NCBI GenBank assembly: GCA_029004655.1
Contig: JAQVYP010000038.1
Location: 1-11,703 of the forward strand
Length of the DNA: 11,703 bases
Direction: 5' to 3'
DNA from: Oscillospiraceae bacterium
GTDB taxonomy: Bacteria > Bacillota > Clostridia > Oscillospirales > Acutalibacteraceae
Shown here: positions 1-6,766 of the stretch, piece after piece
Position numbering within the stretch: the stretch's first letter is position 1
Layout of the letters: the number at the start of each line of letters is the position of its first letter
The notes under the pieces: generated by a model
What the model was told of the DNA's origin: nothing
Seen by the model: only the letters and a program-made list of their open reading frames with translations
Databases searched by the model: none
Made by a program: the position numbers and the translations under genes

Positions 1-120
1 GGTCTAGTTTTCGTCCCGCCGCGTTGTCGTCGTCGGCGGGCGCCAGCCCGCTGTCCTCCTCCGCCTTGCGGGACAAAAACTATCCTCGCAAATCTAATCT
101 CCATTTTTAATTGAGATTAG
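1..120. repeat. Dispersed repeat, copy A (GC-rich, foldable, non-coding)
   Basis: This stretch is far richer in G and C than the AT-rich DNA around it and aligns along nearly its whole length with 2162-2276 in the same orientation. An outer inverted repeat pairs positions 5-19 with 68-82 (15 positions, one mismatch; core GTCCCGC/GCGGGAC). An inner hairpin pairs GCGGGC (36-41) with GCCCGC (46-51) around a four-base loop. A separate perfect 8-bp hairpin follows: CTAATCTC (94-101) with GAGATTAG (113-120). The element lies 57 nt beyond the stop codon of the leftward helicase-loader gene, so its end hairpin could also help end that transcript, although there is no good U-tract. The left edge may continue outside the window. 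The folding pattern suits a small non-autonomous mobile element or a structured RNA; the sequence alone does not decide. Confidence 0.7.
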
Positions 121-176
121 TATAAAATGTTGTTTCCCGTTCATTAACTGATAGTTTTGATTTATGCAATAGAATA

Positions 177-1139
177 TTATTTTTGCATGGCTTTTATTAG
201 TCTAATATCTGAGCCTATAAATAGTCGCATTGTATAATTTCCCATAATTCTTGATGAAACTCTTGAAGAGTAAATAGTTTCAATTTCTTTTAAGGATAAA
301 TTCGTGTTAATTATAGTTGAAAGCCCATTCATAAGTCTTGTATTTATTATATTGTAAACCATTGCTTTGGTTGGTTGAGTGGAAAATTCTGATCCTAAAT
401 CATCCAAAATAAGCAAATCACAGCTTGTAAGGTTGTCTAATATTTCTGTTCCTGAGTTATAATCAAATGACTCTTTACAAGCATCGTTAAGTAGGTTTTG
501 GGCAGAACCGTAAATTACACCATAGCCACGGTTAAGAACCTCATTGGCAATTGCCAGGGATAGATGAGTTTTGCCAAGACCACATGCGCCCATAAAAAGC
601 AGATTCTTGCCAGATGGGAAACTTTTAGCGAAGTCTTTACAGGCATTTAATGTACCTAACATAACTTCTTTCGGAACATCTCCAGTTATATCTGCAGTGT
701 TGGAATAATACAGAATATCAAAGTTTAAAAAAGTTGATTCTTTTAACGGCATTTGACTACACAATTGCTCATAACTAAGTCTTTTAGCGACTTTTTGCAC
801 ACAATCGCATAACTTGCCGTCAACATAACCTGTGTCATTGCATTTTTTACATTTATATACAGGTGTTGCTGGTATTCCTGAGTGCTTTAATATAGATTTT
901 TTAATTCCTGTAAGTTCATTTGATTGTTTCTTTAGTTCTTCAAGCTTTTGCGTGTTGCCTGAAAGTGCAATTATTGCCAATTGAGACCCGATTTTGATAA
1001 TAGAGTTATCAATTTGCTCAAGTTCGGCATTGTCTTTATAGGCAACTTCCAAATCATGTGCGTGTTTTGCCTCAGCCATATTGTGATCACTTTTAACCAT
1101 ATCAAGTGCTTTTAAAACAACATCTTTTGAAAGGGACAC
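177..1139 (-). CDS. dnaI: DnaI/DnaC-like AAA+ helicase loader
   Basis: This 320-residue ATPase probably loads the replicative helicase onto DNA at initiation or restart, in the cytoplasm with DnaD. Domains in order: a charged, likely coiled-coil N-terminal region (about 35-90); a small zinc-binding module with Cys97, Cys100, Cys111 and Cys113; then an AAA+ domain with Walker A GACGLGKT (184-191), Walker B LLILDD (242-247), a sensor-1 region around INTN (277-280) and candidate arginine fingers in SSRVSSR (291-297). The cysteine pattern before the ATPase domain fits DnaI-type loaders better than IstB transposition proteins, whose ATPase domain is otherwise similar. The start is GTG at 1139, preceded by AAGGAG eight bases upstream. 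It follows dnaD by 15 nt on the same strand and is clearly co-transcribed. Family is secure; the exact name (dnaI or dnaC) is a matter of convention. Confidence 0.88.
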   Translation of the reverse strand: MSLSKDVVLKALDMVKSDHNMAEAKHAHDLEVAYKDNAELEQIDNSIIKIGSQLAIIALSGNTQKLEELKKQSNELTGIKKSILKHSGIPATPVYKCKKCNDTGYVDGKLCDCVQKVAKRLSYEQLCSQMPLKESTFLNFDILYYSNTADITGDVPKEVMLGTLNACKDFAKSFPSGKNLLFMGACGLGKTHLSLAIANEVLNRGYGVIYGSAQNLLNDACKESFDYNSGTEILDNLTSCDLLILDDLGSEFSTQPTKAMVYNIINTRLMNGLSTIINTNLSLKEIETIYSSRVSSRIMGNYTMRLFIGSDIRLIKAMQK

Positions 1140-1154
1140 AATTATTGCTCCTTA

Positions 1155-2087
1155 TCATTTTTTATTAACCAAATTTTTCATTGCCAATTCCATATCATGC
1201 GATGCAATATTGGGTTTACTGTTTGGCTTTTTCACATTTTTGATATCATCAATGGTTTTGACTCCGTCACGATGCCAAGTTTCTATGATTTTTCTTATGT
1301 ATGGAAATGAAAATTTAGAAGTGGTATCAACACATTGCTCATATGCAGCGCGAAGTATATCACGTCCGTATTTCCACTCGTTGACCCATGTGTAAGCAGA
1401 TTGCAACTCTTTTTCGCTGGGACTTCTGTGTTCAATTCCCATTGCGGATTCGACTAAACGCCATGAACCGCGTTTTTCGTGTAGCACTACTATCTTTTTC
1501 TCTGCATCCTGAACGTTGTTAATACCGTCGTTTATCCACTGCACAGCAGTTCGCTCGATAAATCCTATATTAACGTGGTTTTCTGAAATGGCAAATTCCA
1601 AAAGCATTAGTATCAGAGCCACGCTCATACCTTCATCATCATAGAGCCAAACAAGTGTAGATGATTCGTTTTGGCGAAGCCCACGCCCGAATTTTAACTG
1701 TGCTTCATTCAACAGAAAAGCAATTTCCGGACATTCAAATCCGCGTTTTGCAACTTCCTCACGTGTGGGTTTCACAATTTGTGCACATGCAGTGCGATTC
1801 TGCAATTTGTTCGACGGTTGGGTGGCTTCCGGCTGTGTGGCGGGAGCTTCGGTGTTTAAAAGTACACCGGCATCTGCCCAATATCTGAGTGAATCAGAAA
1901 CGTCCGGCAAATCGATTTTGAGGGCTTCGGAAATTGCTGCCGAATCAAACCCTTTGTCCATGTGGCGAAGCGCCCAAAGCAACACCTTAAGGTGAACAGC
2001 GCCCGCCAATTTTATATGTTTATCCACAACAGAGCAAGGAACAGCAAAAAAACCTGCAAGCTCGCTTGGATTTAATGTGTAACCCAT
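1155..2087 (-). CDS. dnaD: DnaD-domain replication initiation protein
   Basis: A 310-residue DnaD/DnaB-type primosomal protein, expected to remodel DNA and bring the helicase-loader complex to origins or stalled forks. The N-terminal part (about 5-80) reads as a winged-helix domain. A Pro/Thr/Gln-rich linker (about 80-95) leads to two DnaD-type domains: one around 115-200 (GFECPEIAFLLNEAQ, then QWINDGI) and a second around 222-284 ending in the typical YIRKIIETWHRDGVKT pattern. ATG at 2087 is chosen because GGAGG sits four bases upstream; an in-frame TTG at 2105 lies before that site and would add only six residues. It is the first gene of a leftward pair with the helicase loader 15 nt downstream. 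A weak TATAAA (2122-2127, minus strand) is a possible -10 element, with no convincing -35. Confidence 0.9.
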   Translation of the reverse strand: MGYTLNPSELAGFFAVPCSVVDKHIKLAGAVHLKVLLWALRHMDKGFDSAAISEALKIDLPDVSDSLRYWADAGVLLNTEAPATQPEATQPSNKLQNRTACAQIVKPTREEVAKRGFECPEIAFLLNEAQLKFGRGLRQNESSTLVWLYDDEGMSVALILMLLEFAISENHVNIGFIERTAVQWINDGINNVQDAEKKIVVLHEKRGSWRLVESAMGIEHRSPSEKELQSAYTWVNEWKYGRDILRAAYEQCVDTTSKFSFPYIRKIIETWHRDGVKTIDDIKNVKKPNSKPNIASHDMELAMKNLVNKK

Positions 2088-2161
2088 ATTTCCTCCAACT
2101 GCCAATTAATGACATAATTATTTTATACTGTTTTCCCATTCAAAAACAGACATATTTGTGG

Positions 2162-2276
2162 CTGATTTTCGCCCCGCTGTGCCCTACTCATCGGCGGGCG
2201 ACAGGTAAGATTTACTACTCGTCCTTCAGGTCAAAAAATTACCTTGCAAATCTTTTCTGCTCTTTAATTCGAGAAC
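2162..2276. repeat. Dispersed repeat, copy B (diverged)
   Basis: This is the second copy of the repeat at 1-120, in the same orientation. Shared blocks include TTTTCG-CCCCGC near the left end, TCGGCGGGCG (2191-2200; copy A at 34-42), the CAAAAA block and GCAAATCT (2246-2253; copy A 88-95), and the tail TTTAATT-GAGA. The outer stem seen in copy A is only partly kept (about seven A/T pairs plus scattered G-C pairs), but another pairing is available, AGGTAA (2203-2208) with TTACCT (2239-2244). The tail hairpin survives as a shorter CTC/GAG stem. The copies therefore differ greatly in GC content while keeping the same block order. It lies upstream of dnaD, so the two copies bracket the dnaD-dnaI pair. 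Confidence 0.65.
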
Positions 2277-2472
2277 ATGATAATAATTATATATATTATA
2301 ACATTAATTTTTTTGCTTGTAAATTGTCATATATTGCAGCAATTTATAAAGTATACATTAAAATATAAGACAGGTGCAAAAACAAGTAACTTTTATCGTA
2401 AAAATACACAAAATAATGGTTAGTTATACTAAAAGAAGAATAATTGTGACAGAAATTTTTTTGAAAGCGTTA

Positions 2473-2499
2473 TTTACTTGATATTTTAGCTGGTATAAT
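2473..2499 (+). promoter_or_regulatory. Predicted purine operon promoter (extended -10)
   Basis: A perfect TATAAT at 2494-2499 is preceded by TG at 2491-2492, giving the extended -10 form TGGTATAAT. The best -35 candidate, TTTACT at 2473-2478, is 15 nt away and matches the consensus at four of six positions, so the extended -10 probably carries most of the strength. Transcription would begin near 2506, leaving a leader of about 66 nt before purE. Confidence 0.7.
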
Positions 2500-2571
2500 A
2501 TAAACTAAACATATATTGTTTCTGTAAAATAATTTATTATTGAGTTGGTATACAGTGAAAAGAGGGGTATT

Positions 2572-3066
2572 ATGCCAGACAAAAAAGTTGCCGTTATCAT
2601 GGGAAGCGGAAGTGATTTGCCTGTTGTTTCAAAGGCCATTGATACACTGAAAAGTTTTGGTGTTGAGTGTGAAGTTAGGATTATGTCGGCACATAGGACA
2701 CCGCTTGAGGCTTATGATTTTGCAAAGAGCGCAAAAGCTGACGGATTCGGAGTTATCATTGCAGCAGCCGGAAAGGCCGCACACTTAGCCGGTGCATTGG
2801 CGGCACACACAACATTACCAGTCATTGGAATACCCATTAAAGCCAGTGTACTTGATGGCATGGACGCATTATTATCCACAGTTCAGATGCCTAAGGGTGT
2901 ACCTGTTGCAACGGTCGCCATTGACGGTGCTGATAATGCCGCGATTTTAGCGGTTCAGATTTTGGCTGTCAGTGATGAAACCCTGTCAGCAAAACTAATC
3001 GATATGAAGAACAAAATGACTGAAAAGGTTATTGAAGCAGATAAAAAGCTACAGTCTCAGCTATAA
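2572..3066 (+). CDS. purE: PurE, N5-CAIR mutase / AIR carboxylase, class I-like
   Basis: This 164-residue cytoplasmic enzyme carries out the carboxylation step that makes CAIR from AIR (or its N5-carboxy form) in purine synthesis. The phosphate and nucleotide-binding start MGSGSDLP (10-17), SAHRTP with the catalytic-loop His41 (39-44), AAGKAAHLAG (65-74) and LLSTVQMPKGVPVATVAI (100-117) are all visible. These are class I features; class II enzymes carry an AGRSNALSG-type segment instead. Two departures from the E. coli-type sequence are SDL for SDW and GKAAHLAG for GGAAHLPG. No purK is nearby, so the carboxyl source (N5-CAIR or CO2) is open. ATG at 2572 follows AGAGGGG at 2561-2567; an upstream in-frame TTG at 2545 has no ribosome binding site. 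First gene of the purine operon. Confidence 0.95.
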   Translation: MPDKKVAVIMGSGSDLPVVSKAIDTLKSFGVECEVRIMSAHRTPLEAYDFAKSAKADGFGVIIAAAGKAAHLAGALAAHTTLPVIGIPIKASVLDGMDALLSTVQMPKGVPVATVAIDGADNAAILAVQILAVSDETLSAKLIDMKNKMTEKVIEADKKLQSQL

Positions 3067-3108
3067 TTATAAGTCGCTTTAATTGCGGCAGATTTGGATG
3101 TGATTTTG

Positions 3109-4146
3109 ATGGAAAAAAGCTTTTCAGAAAGTTATAAGGCAGCAGGCGTTGATGTTACTGCGGGATATAAATCAGTCGAACTGATGAAAGATCATGTTAA
3201 GCGCACGAATATCAATGGAGTTCTGTCGGGCATTGGCGGATTTGGCGGATTGTTTCAGCCTGATTTTTCAGGAATAAAAGAGCCGGTATTGGTTTCCGGA
3301 ACAGATGGTGTCGGAACAAAGCTGAAAATTGCCTTTTTGATGGACAAGCATGACACAGTTGGAATCGACTGCGTTGCTATGTGTGCTAACGATGTCGCTT
3401 GTGCGGGGGCAAAGCCGTTATTTTTTCTTGATTATATTGCTGTCGGCAAAAATGTGCCGGAGCGTGTTGCTTCAATAGTATCTGGTGTGGCAGAGGGTTG
3501 TGTTCAGGCGGGATGTGCTTTAATCGGCGGCGAAACCGCAGAGATGCCCGGATTCTACCCTGTAGACGAATATGACTTAGCTGGTTTTTGTGTTGGTATG
3601 GCAGATAGGAGCAAGCTTATTGATGGAAAATCATTAAAGAGCGGCGATGCAATCATTGCAATCGCTTCTTCAGGTGTGCACTCAAACGGATTTTCACTTG
3701 TAAGAAAAGCACTTAATATCAAACCTGAAAACCTTAATATATATATAGATGAAATTGGCAAAACTTTAGGTGAGGAATTGTTGACGCCTACAAAAATATA
3801 TGTAAAAGCTCTACAAAAGCTGATGGATAGTGTGCATGTAAATGCTGTCAGCCATATCACAGGCGGCGGATTTTATGAAAATATTCCGCGAATGTTGCAA
3901 ACAGGGCACAAGGCTGTAGTGCGCCGTGACGCAGTTAATGTTCTGCCAATTTTTAATGTTATTTCAAAAACCGGAAAGATTCCGGAGCGCGATATGTTTA
4001 ACACCTTCAACATGGGCGTGGGTCTTATGGCGGCTGTTCCTGCAACAGAAGCTGATGCTGCTATACGCGCACTTAAGAGCATTGGGGAAAATGCGTATAT
4101 AATTGGAGAAGTTGCAGACGGTGAAAAAGGTGTAGAAATAGTATAG
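3109..4146 (+). CDS. purM: PurM, phosphoribosylformylglycinamidine cyclo-ligase (AIR synthetase)
   Basis: This 345-residue ATP-dependent enzyme closes FGAM to AIR, the fifth step of purine synthesis. It shows the standard family motifs: [12 protein letters not shown] (64-75), [19 protein letters not shown] (85-103), the [11 protein letters not shown] signature (140-150), then [14 protein letters not shown] and [14 protein letters not shown] in the C-terminal domain. Length is normal for the family. ATG at 3109 is chosen because GGATGTGA (3096-3103), one base off a perfect Shine-Dalgarno sequence, lies five bases before it; an in-frame TTG at 3094 precedes that site. purE ends 42 nt upstream. 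A strong hairpin follows in the gap before purN. Confidence 0.96.
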   Translation: MEKSFSESYKAAGVDVTAGYKSVELMKDHVKRTNINGVLSGIGGFGGLFQPDFSGIKEPVLVSGTDGVGTKLKIAFLMDKHDTVGIDCVAMCANDVACAGAKPLFFLDYIAVGKNVPERVASIVSGVAEGCVQAGCALIGGETAEMPGFYPVDEYDLAGFCVGMADRSKLIDGKSLKSGDAIIAIASSGVHSNGFSLVRKALNIKPENLNIYIDEIGKTLGEELLTPTKIYVKALQKLMDSVHVNAVSHITGGGFYENIPRMLQTGHKAVVRRDAVNVLPIFNVISKTGKIPERDMFNTFNMGVGLMAAVPATEADAAIRALKSIGENAYIIGEVADGEKGVEIV

Positions 4147-4165
4147 TATATTTGTATAAAAATGC

Positions 4166-4197
4166 AAGGAGATTTTCGATTATTCGGGAATCTCTTT
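4166..4197 (+). terminator. Intra-operon hairpin, possible attenuator or processing site
   Basis: In the 73-nt gap between purM and purN, GAGATTTTCG (4169-4178) pairs with CGGGAATCTC (4185-4194) around the six-base loop ATTATT. The stem extends outward by a G-U and two A-U pairs to 4166/4197, for about 13 bp. It is followed by TTTTGGGTTT (4195-4204), a poor U-tract, so it is more likely a partial terminator, RNA-stability element or processing site than a full stop. The purN ribosome binding site begins shortly after and is not inside the stem. Confidence 0.5.
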
Positions 4198-4219
4198 TGG
4201 GTTTATAAGGGGTAGTGTT

Positions 4220-4840
4220 ATGAATATTGCAGTGCTGGTATCCGGTTCCGGAACCAATTTGCAAGCACTTATTGATGCTCAAAACAAAAATGAGTTGTCA
4301 GGCAGAATTGCCTGCGTAATTTCCAGCAAACCGGGAGTTTATTCGTTGGAACGAGCAAGGCTTGCCGGAATAGATTCTGTCGTGTTGCCCACTCGCAAAA
4401 GCGGTGAGGATGTCGAAGCCAAGTTGTTGGAGGCTTTGGGAAAATACGATATCGGACTTGTTGTGTTGGCTGGGTTTTTATCAATTCTGGGCGAACAAGT
4501 AATTTCAAAATATCGTAATCGTATTATAAACGTCCATCCGTCGCTGATACCGTCGTTTTGTGGCAAAGGATTTTATGGATTGAAGGTTCATGAGTCGGCG
4601 CTCCAATATGGGGTTAAAGTAAGTGGCGCAACGGTACATTTCGTTAATGAAATTCCTGACGGTGGTGCAATTATATTACAAAAAGCTGTTGAAGTAAAGC
4701 AGGGTGATACACCTGAAACATTACAGCGGCGCATTATGGAAGAAGCAGAATGGAAACTTCTGCCCGAAGCTGTCCGACTTTTTTGCGAGGGCAAATTAAG
4801 GGTAGTTGACAATAAGACAATTATTACGGAGGAAAATTAG
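4220..4840 (+). CDS. purN: PurN, phosphoribosylglycinamide formyltransferase
   Basis: This 206-residue enzyme transfers a formyl group from 10-formyl-tetrahydrofolate to GAR, giving FGAR, the third step of purine synthesis. The N-terminus has the phosphate-binding VSGSGTNLQAL (7-17). The catalytic triad of the family is intact: Asn104 and His106 in INVHPSLIPSF, and Asp147 in IPDGGAIILQ. The folate-site region KVSGATVHFV (133-142) is also clear. The segment CGKGFYGLKVHE replaces the more familiar KGLHAH version, which I take as a lineage variant. ATG at 4220 has AAGGGG seven bases upstream. The stop codon abuts the ATG of purO, with purO's ribosome binding site inside the end of purN, so the two are probably translationally coupled. 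Confidence 0.96.
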   Translation: MNIAVLVSGSGTNLQALIDAQNKNELSGRIACVISSKPGVYSLERARLAGIDSVVLPTRKSGEDVEAKLLEALGKYDIGLVVLAGFLSILGEQVISKYRNRIINVHPSLIPSFCGKGFYGLKVHESALQYGVKVSGATVHFVNEIPDGGAIILQKAVEVKQGDTPETLQRRIMEEAEWKLLPEAVRLFCEGKLRVVDNKTIITEEN

Positions 4841-5557
4841 ATGAGAAAATTGCTGAAAATTGAAGATCTACTCAAGGCAAACACATATCCCGGCAGAGGA
4901 ATAATTGTGGGAAAATCACAAGATGAAAAGTCTGCTGTGATTGCTTATTTTATAATGGGCAGAAGCGAAAACAGCCGCAATCGTGTATTCGTCGATGAGG
5001 GATGCGACATGAGAACAAAAGCATTTGACCCATCTAAGCTTTCGGATCCGTCGCTTATAATATATTATCCTGTTCGTGTAAACGGCAACAAAACTATTGT
5101 CACAAATGGCGACCAAACCGATACCATAAACGATTGTCTTAATATAGGAAAGACTTTTGAAGACGCTTTAAGAACACGTGAATTTGAGCCTGATGAACCT
5201 AATTTCACACCTAGAATTTCGGCGATAGCTGAATTTAACGGTGATGATTTCGGCTTAAAACTGTCAATACTAAAATCTTCCGGCGGCGACAGCCGTTTGT
5301 GTGAGAGATTTTTCTATGAATATGATAAGCCAATTGCGGGAGAGGGCAGATTCATTCACACTTATGAGTGTGATGGAAATCCGATTCCTTCATTTGACGG
5401 TGACCCTGAACCGATTGAAATCAAAGGCGATATTTCGGAATTTTCACAAAATCTTTGGAATTCACTTAATGAGCAAAACAAGGTTTCATTATTTGTGAGA
5501 TTCATATCTCTCGAAAGCGGAAAATCAGAAACAGTAATAATCAATAAAAACAAATAG
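4841..5557 (+). CDS. purO: PurO-type IMP cyclohydrolase
   Basis: This 238-residue protein is best read as the archaeal-type IMP cyclohydrolase, which closes FAICAR to IMP, the last step of the pathway. The N-terminal block YPGRGIIVGKS (16-26) followed by VIAYFIMGRSENSRNRVF (33-50) matches the PurO start pattern of GR-I-VG, an AY-(x)3-GRS core and NR, and TIVTNGDQTDTI (85-96) fits the conserved TNG-TD segment. Context is the strongest support: it sits directly before an AICAR transformylase that lacks the usual cyclohydrolase domain, so the operon needs this activity. GGAGG at 4828-4832 lies eight bases before the ATG, inside the end of purN. It is unrelated in fold to the PurH cyclohydrolase domain. 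The identification rests on recalled motifs rather than a profile search. Confidence 0.85.
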   Translation: MRKLLKIEDLLKANTYPGRGIIVGKSQDEKSAVIAYFIMGRSENSRNRVFVDEGCDMRTKAFDPSKLSDPSLIIYYPVRVNGNKTIVTNGDQTDTINDCLNIGKTFEDALRTREFEPDEPNFTPRISAIAEFNGDDFGLKLSILKSSGGDSRLCERFFYEYDKPIAGEGRFIHTYECDGNPIPSFDGDPEPIEIKGDISEFSQNLWNSLNEQNKVSLFVRFISLESGKSETVIINKNK

Positions 5558-5569
5558 GAGGATAAAATA

Positions 5570-6748
5570 ATGGCAAACGAATTTTCACTTAAATATGGTT
5601 GTAATCCTAACCAAAAACCGGCAAGAATATTTATGAAGGACGGCTCCGAGCTTCCGATTGAAGTACTGGGTGGACGTCCCGGTTATATTAATTTTCTTGA
5701 TGCTTTTAATAGCTGGCAGTTGGTATGCGAACTGAAAATCGCAACAGGACTTCCGGCAGCGACATCGTTTAAGCATGTTAGCCCTGCCGGTGCGGCGTTA
5801 GGTCTGCCATTATCCGATGTGCTGAAAAAGATTTATTATGTTGATGATTTGGAGCTTACTCCGGTGGCTTGTGCATATGCCAGAGCACGCGGAGCAGACA
5901 GAATGTCCTCCTATGGTGATTTTATAGCACTTTCCGACACCTGCGATGAGCAGACGGCAACCTTGATTGCTCGTGAGGTTTCGGACGGAATTATCGCTCC
6001 CGGATATACCGACAAGGCTTTGGAAATTCTTAAATCCAAGCGTAAAGGCACTTATAATATAATTAGAATTGACGAATCTTATAAGCCGGCAGAGATCGAA
6101 GTTAAGGACGTATTCGGAATCACCTTTGAGCAGGGCAGAAATGAGCTTAAGATTGATGATAATATTTTTAATAATATTGTTACTGATTCCAAGGATTTGC
6201 CGGAAAGTGCAAAACGCGATATGATTGTATCTTTGATAACCTTGAAATATACCCAGTCCAATTCCGTTTGTTATGTTAAGGACGGACAGGCTATTGGAAT
6301 CGGTGCAGGTCAGCAATCTCGAATTCATTGCACCAGACTTGCTGGAAACAAGGCCGATACTTGGCATTTAAGACAGCATGAAAAGGTACTTAACTTGCCA
6401 TTTAAGGATAATATTCGACGCCCGGACCGCGACAATACGATTGATATTTATATTTCCGACGATTATGAAGATGTTTTGGCAGATGGAATTTGGCAAAATA
6501 TATTTACGTCAAAGCCGGAGGCGTTTACCAGAGAAGAGAAAAAAGAATATTTGTCAAAGATTGACGGCGTTACTCTTGGCTCTGATGCATTTTTCCCATT
6601 TGGTGACAATATCGAGCGTGCAAAGCGCAGTGGTGTTAAATATATAGTTCAGCCGGGCGGTTCAATCCGTGACGATAATGTTATCGAAACTTGCAACAAG
6701 TATAACATGACAATGGCGTGCACAGGAATACGTTTATTCCACCATTAA
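5570..6748 (+). CDS. purH: Stand-alone AICAR transformylase (PurH lacking the IMP cyclohydrolase domain)
   Basis: This 392-residue enzyme formylates AICAR to FAICAR using 10-formyl-tetrahydrofolate. It begins directly at the transformylase domain: LKYGCNPNQKPARIF (7-21) matches the RYGENPHQ-type start, and the catalytic Lys68-His69 lie in FKHVSPAGAA (67-76). Further family blocks are KYTQSNSV (226-233), AIGIGAGQQSRI (241-252), SDAFFPFGDNIERA (338-351) and QPGGSIRDD (361-369), with the C-terminal TGIRLFHH in place of TGMRHFRH. Bifunctional PurH is about 510-530 residues and has a roughly 200-residue N-terminal cyclohydrolase domain, which is absent here; the adjacent purO supplies that activity. 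AGGAGGA (5556-5562) overlaps the purO stop codon and lies seven bases before the ATG. Confidence 0.93.
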   Translation: MANEFSLKYGCNPNQKPARIFMKDGSELPIEVLGGRPGYINFLDAFNSWQLVCELKIATGLPAATSFKHVSPAGAALGLPLSDVLKKIYYVDDLELTPVACAYARARGADRMSSYGDFIALSDTCDEQTATLIAREVSDGIIAPGYTDKALEILKSKRKGTYNIIRIDESYKPAEIEVKDVFGITFEQGRNELKIDDNIFNNIVTDSKDLPESAKRDMIVSLITLKYTQSNSVCYVKDGQAIGIGAGQQSRIHCTRLAGNKADTWHLRQHEKVLNLPFKDNIRRPDRDNTIDIYISDDYEDVLADGIWQNIFTSKPEAFTREEKKEYLSKIDGVTLGSDAFFPFGDNIERAKRSGVKYIVQPGGSIRDDNVIETCNKYNMTMACTGIRLFHH

Positions 6749-6766
6749 TAGCGGGAGGATTTTTCA

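Larger units (their letters stand above)
2088..2571. other. Divergent intergenic region between dnaD and purE
   Basis: This 484-nt gap separates the leftward dnaD from the rightward purE. It holds repeat copy B (2162-2276), then a very AT-rich stretch (about 2277-2345) with no visible coding potential, a small inverted repeat TTAGT-TAT-ACTAA at 2420-2432, and the purE promoter. Between the likely transcription start (about 2506) and the purE ATG are only about 66 nt, too short for a purine, ZTP or PRPP riboswitch, and I see no conserved core of these. A modest dyad, CTGTA (2522-2526) with TACAG (2551-2555), lies just before the purE ribosome binding site and could influence translation. I did not find a PurR-type CCGAAC box. 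Confidence 0.6.

Noticed and set aside
1..120. CRISPR array or tRNA/rRNA fragment in the GC-rich left end
   Set aside because: There is no regular repeat-spacer pattern and no cloverleaf or conserved rRNA segment; the structure is explained by the two-copy foldable repeat.
177..1139. IstB-type transposition helper ATPase
   Set aside because: The ATPase domain is similar, but the four-cysteine module, the N-terminal coiled region and the dnaD partner indicate a helicase loader; no istA transposase is nearby.
2066..2368. Open frame of 100 codons on the plus strand over the dnaD start and repeat copy B
   Set aside because: It overlaps the 5' end of dnaD and runs through the repeat and AT-rich DNA; composition is not protein-like and there is no ribosome binding site.
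2277..2572. Possible purine riboswitch before purE
   Set aside because: No conserved core pairing or loop sequences of the purine, ZTP or PRPP classes could be found, and the predicted leader is too short.
4147..4219. Internal promoter before purN (TATAAA at 4155-4160)
   Set aside because: No acceptable -35 at 16-18 nt upstream, and such AT-rich hexamers occur often by chance in this window.
5810..6367. Long open frame (185 codons) on the minus strand inside the AICAR transformylase gene
   Set aside because: It is fully antisense to a gene with unmistakable family motifs, has no ribosome binding site or promoter, and its translation has no recognisable domain.
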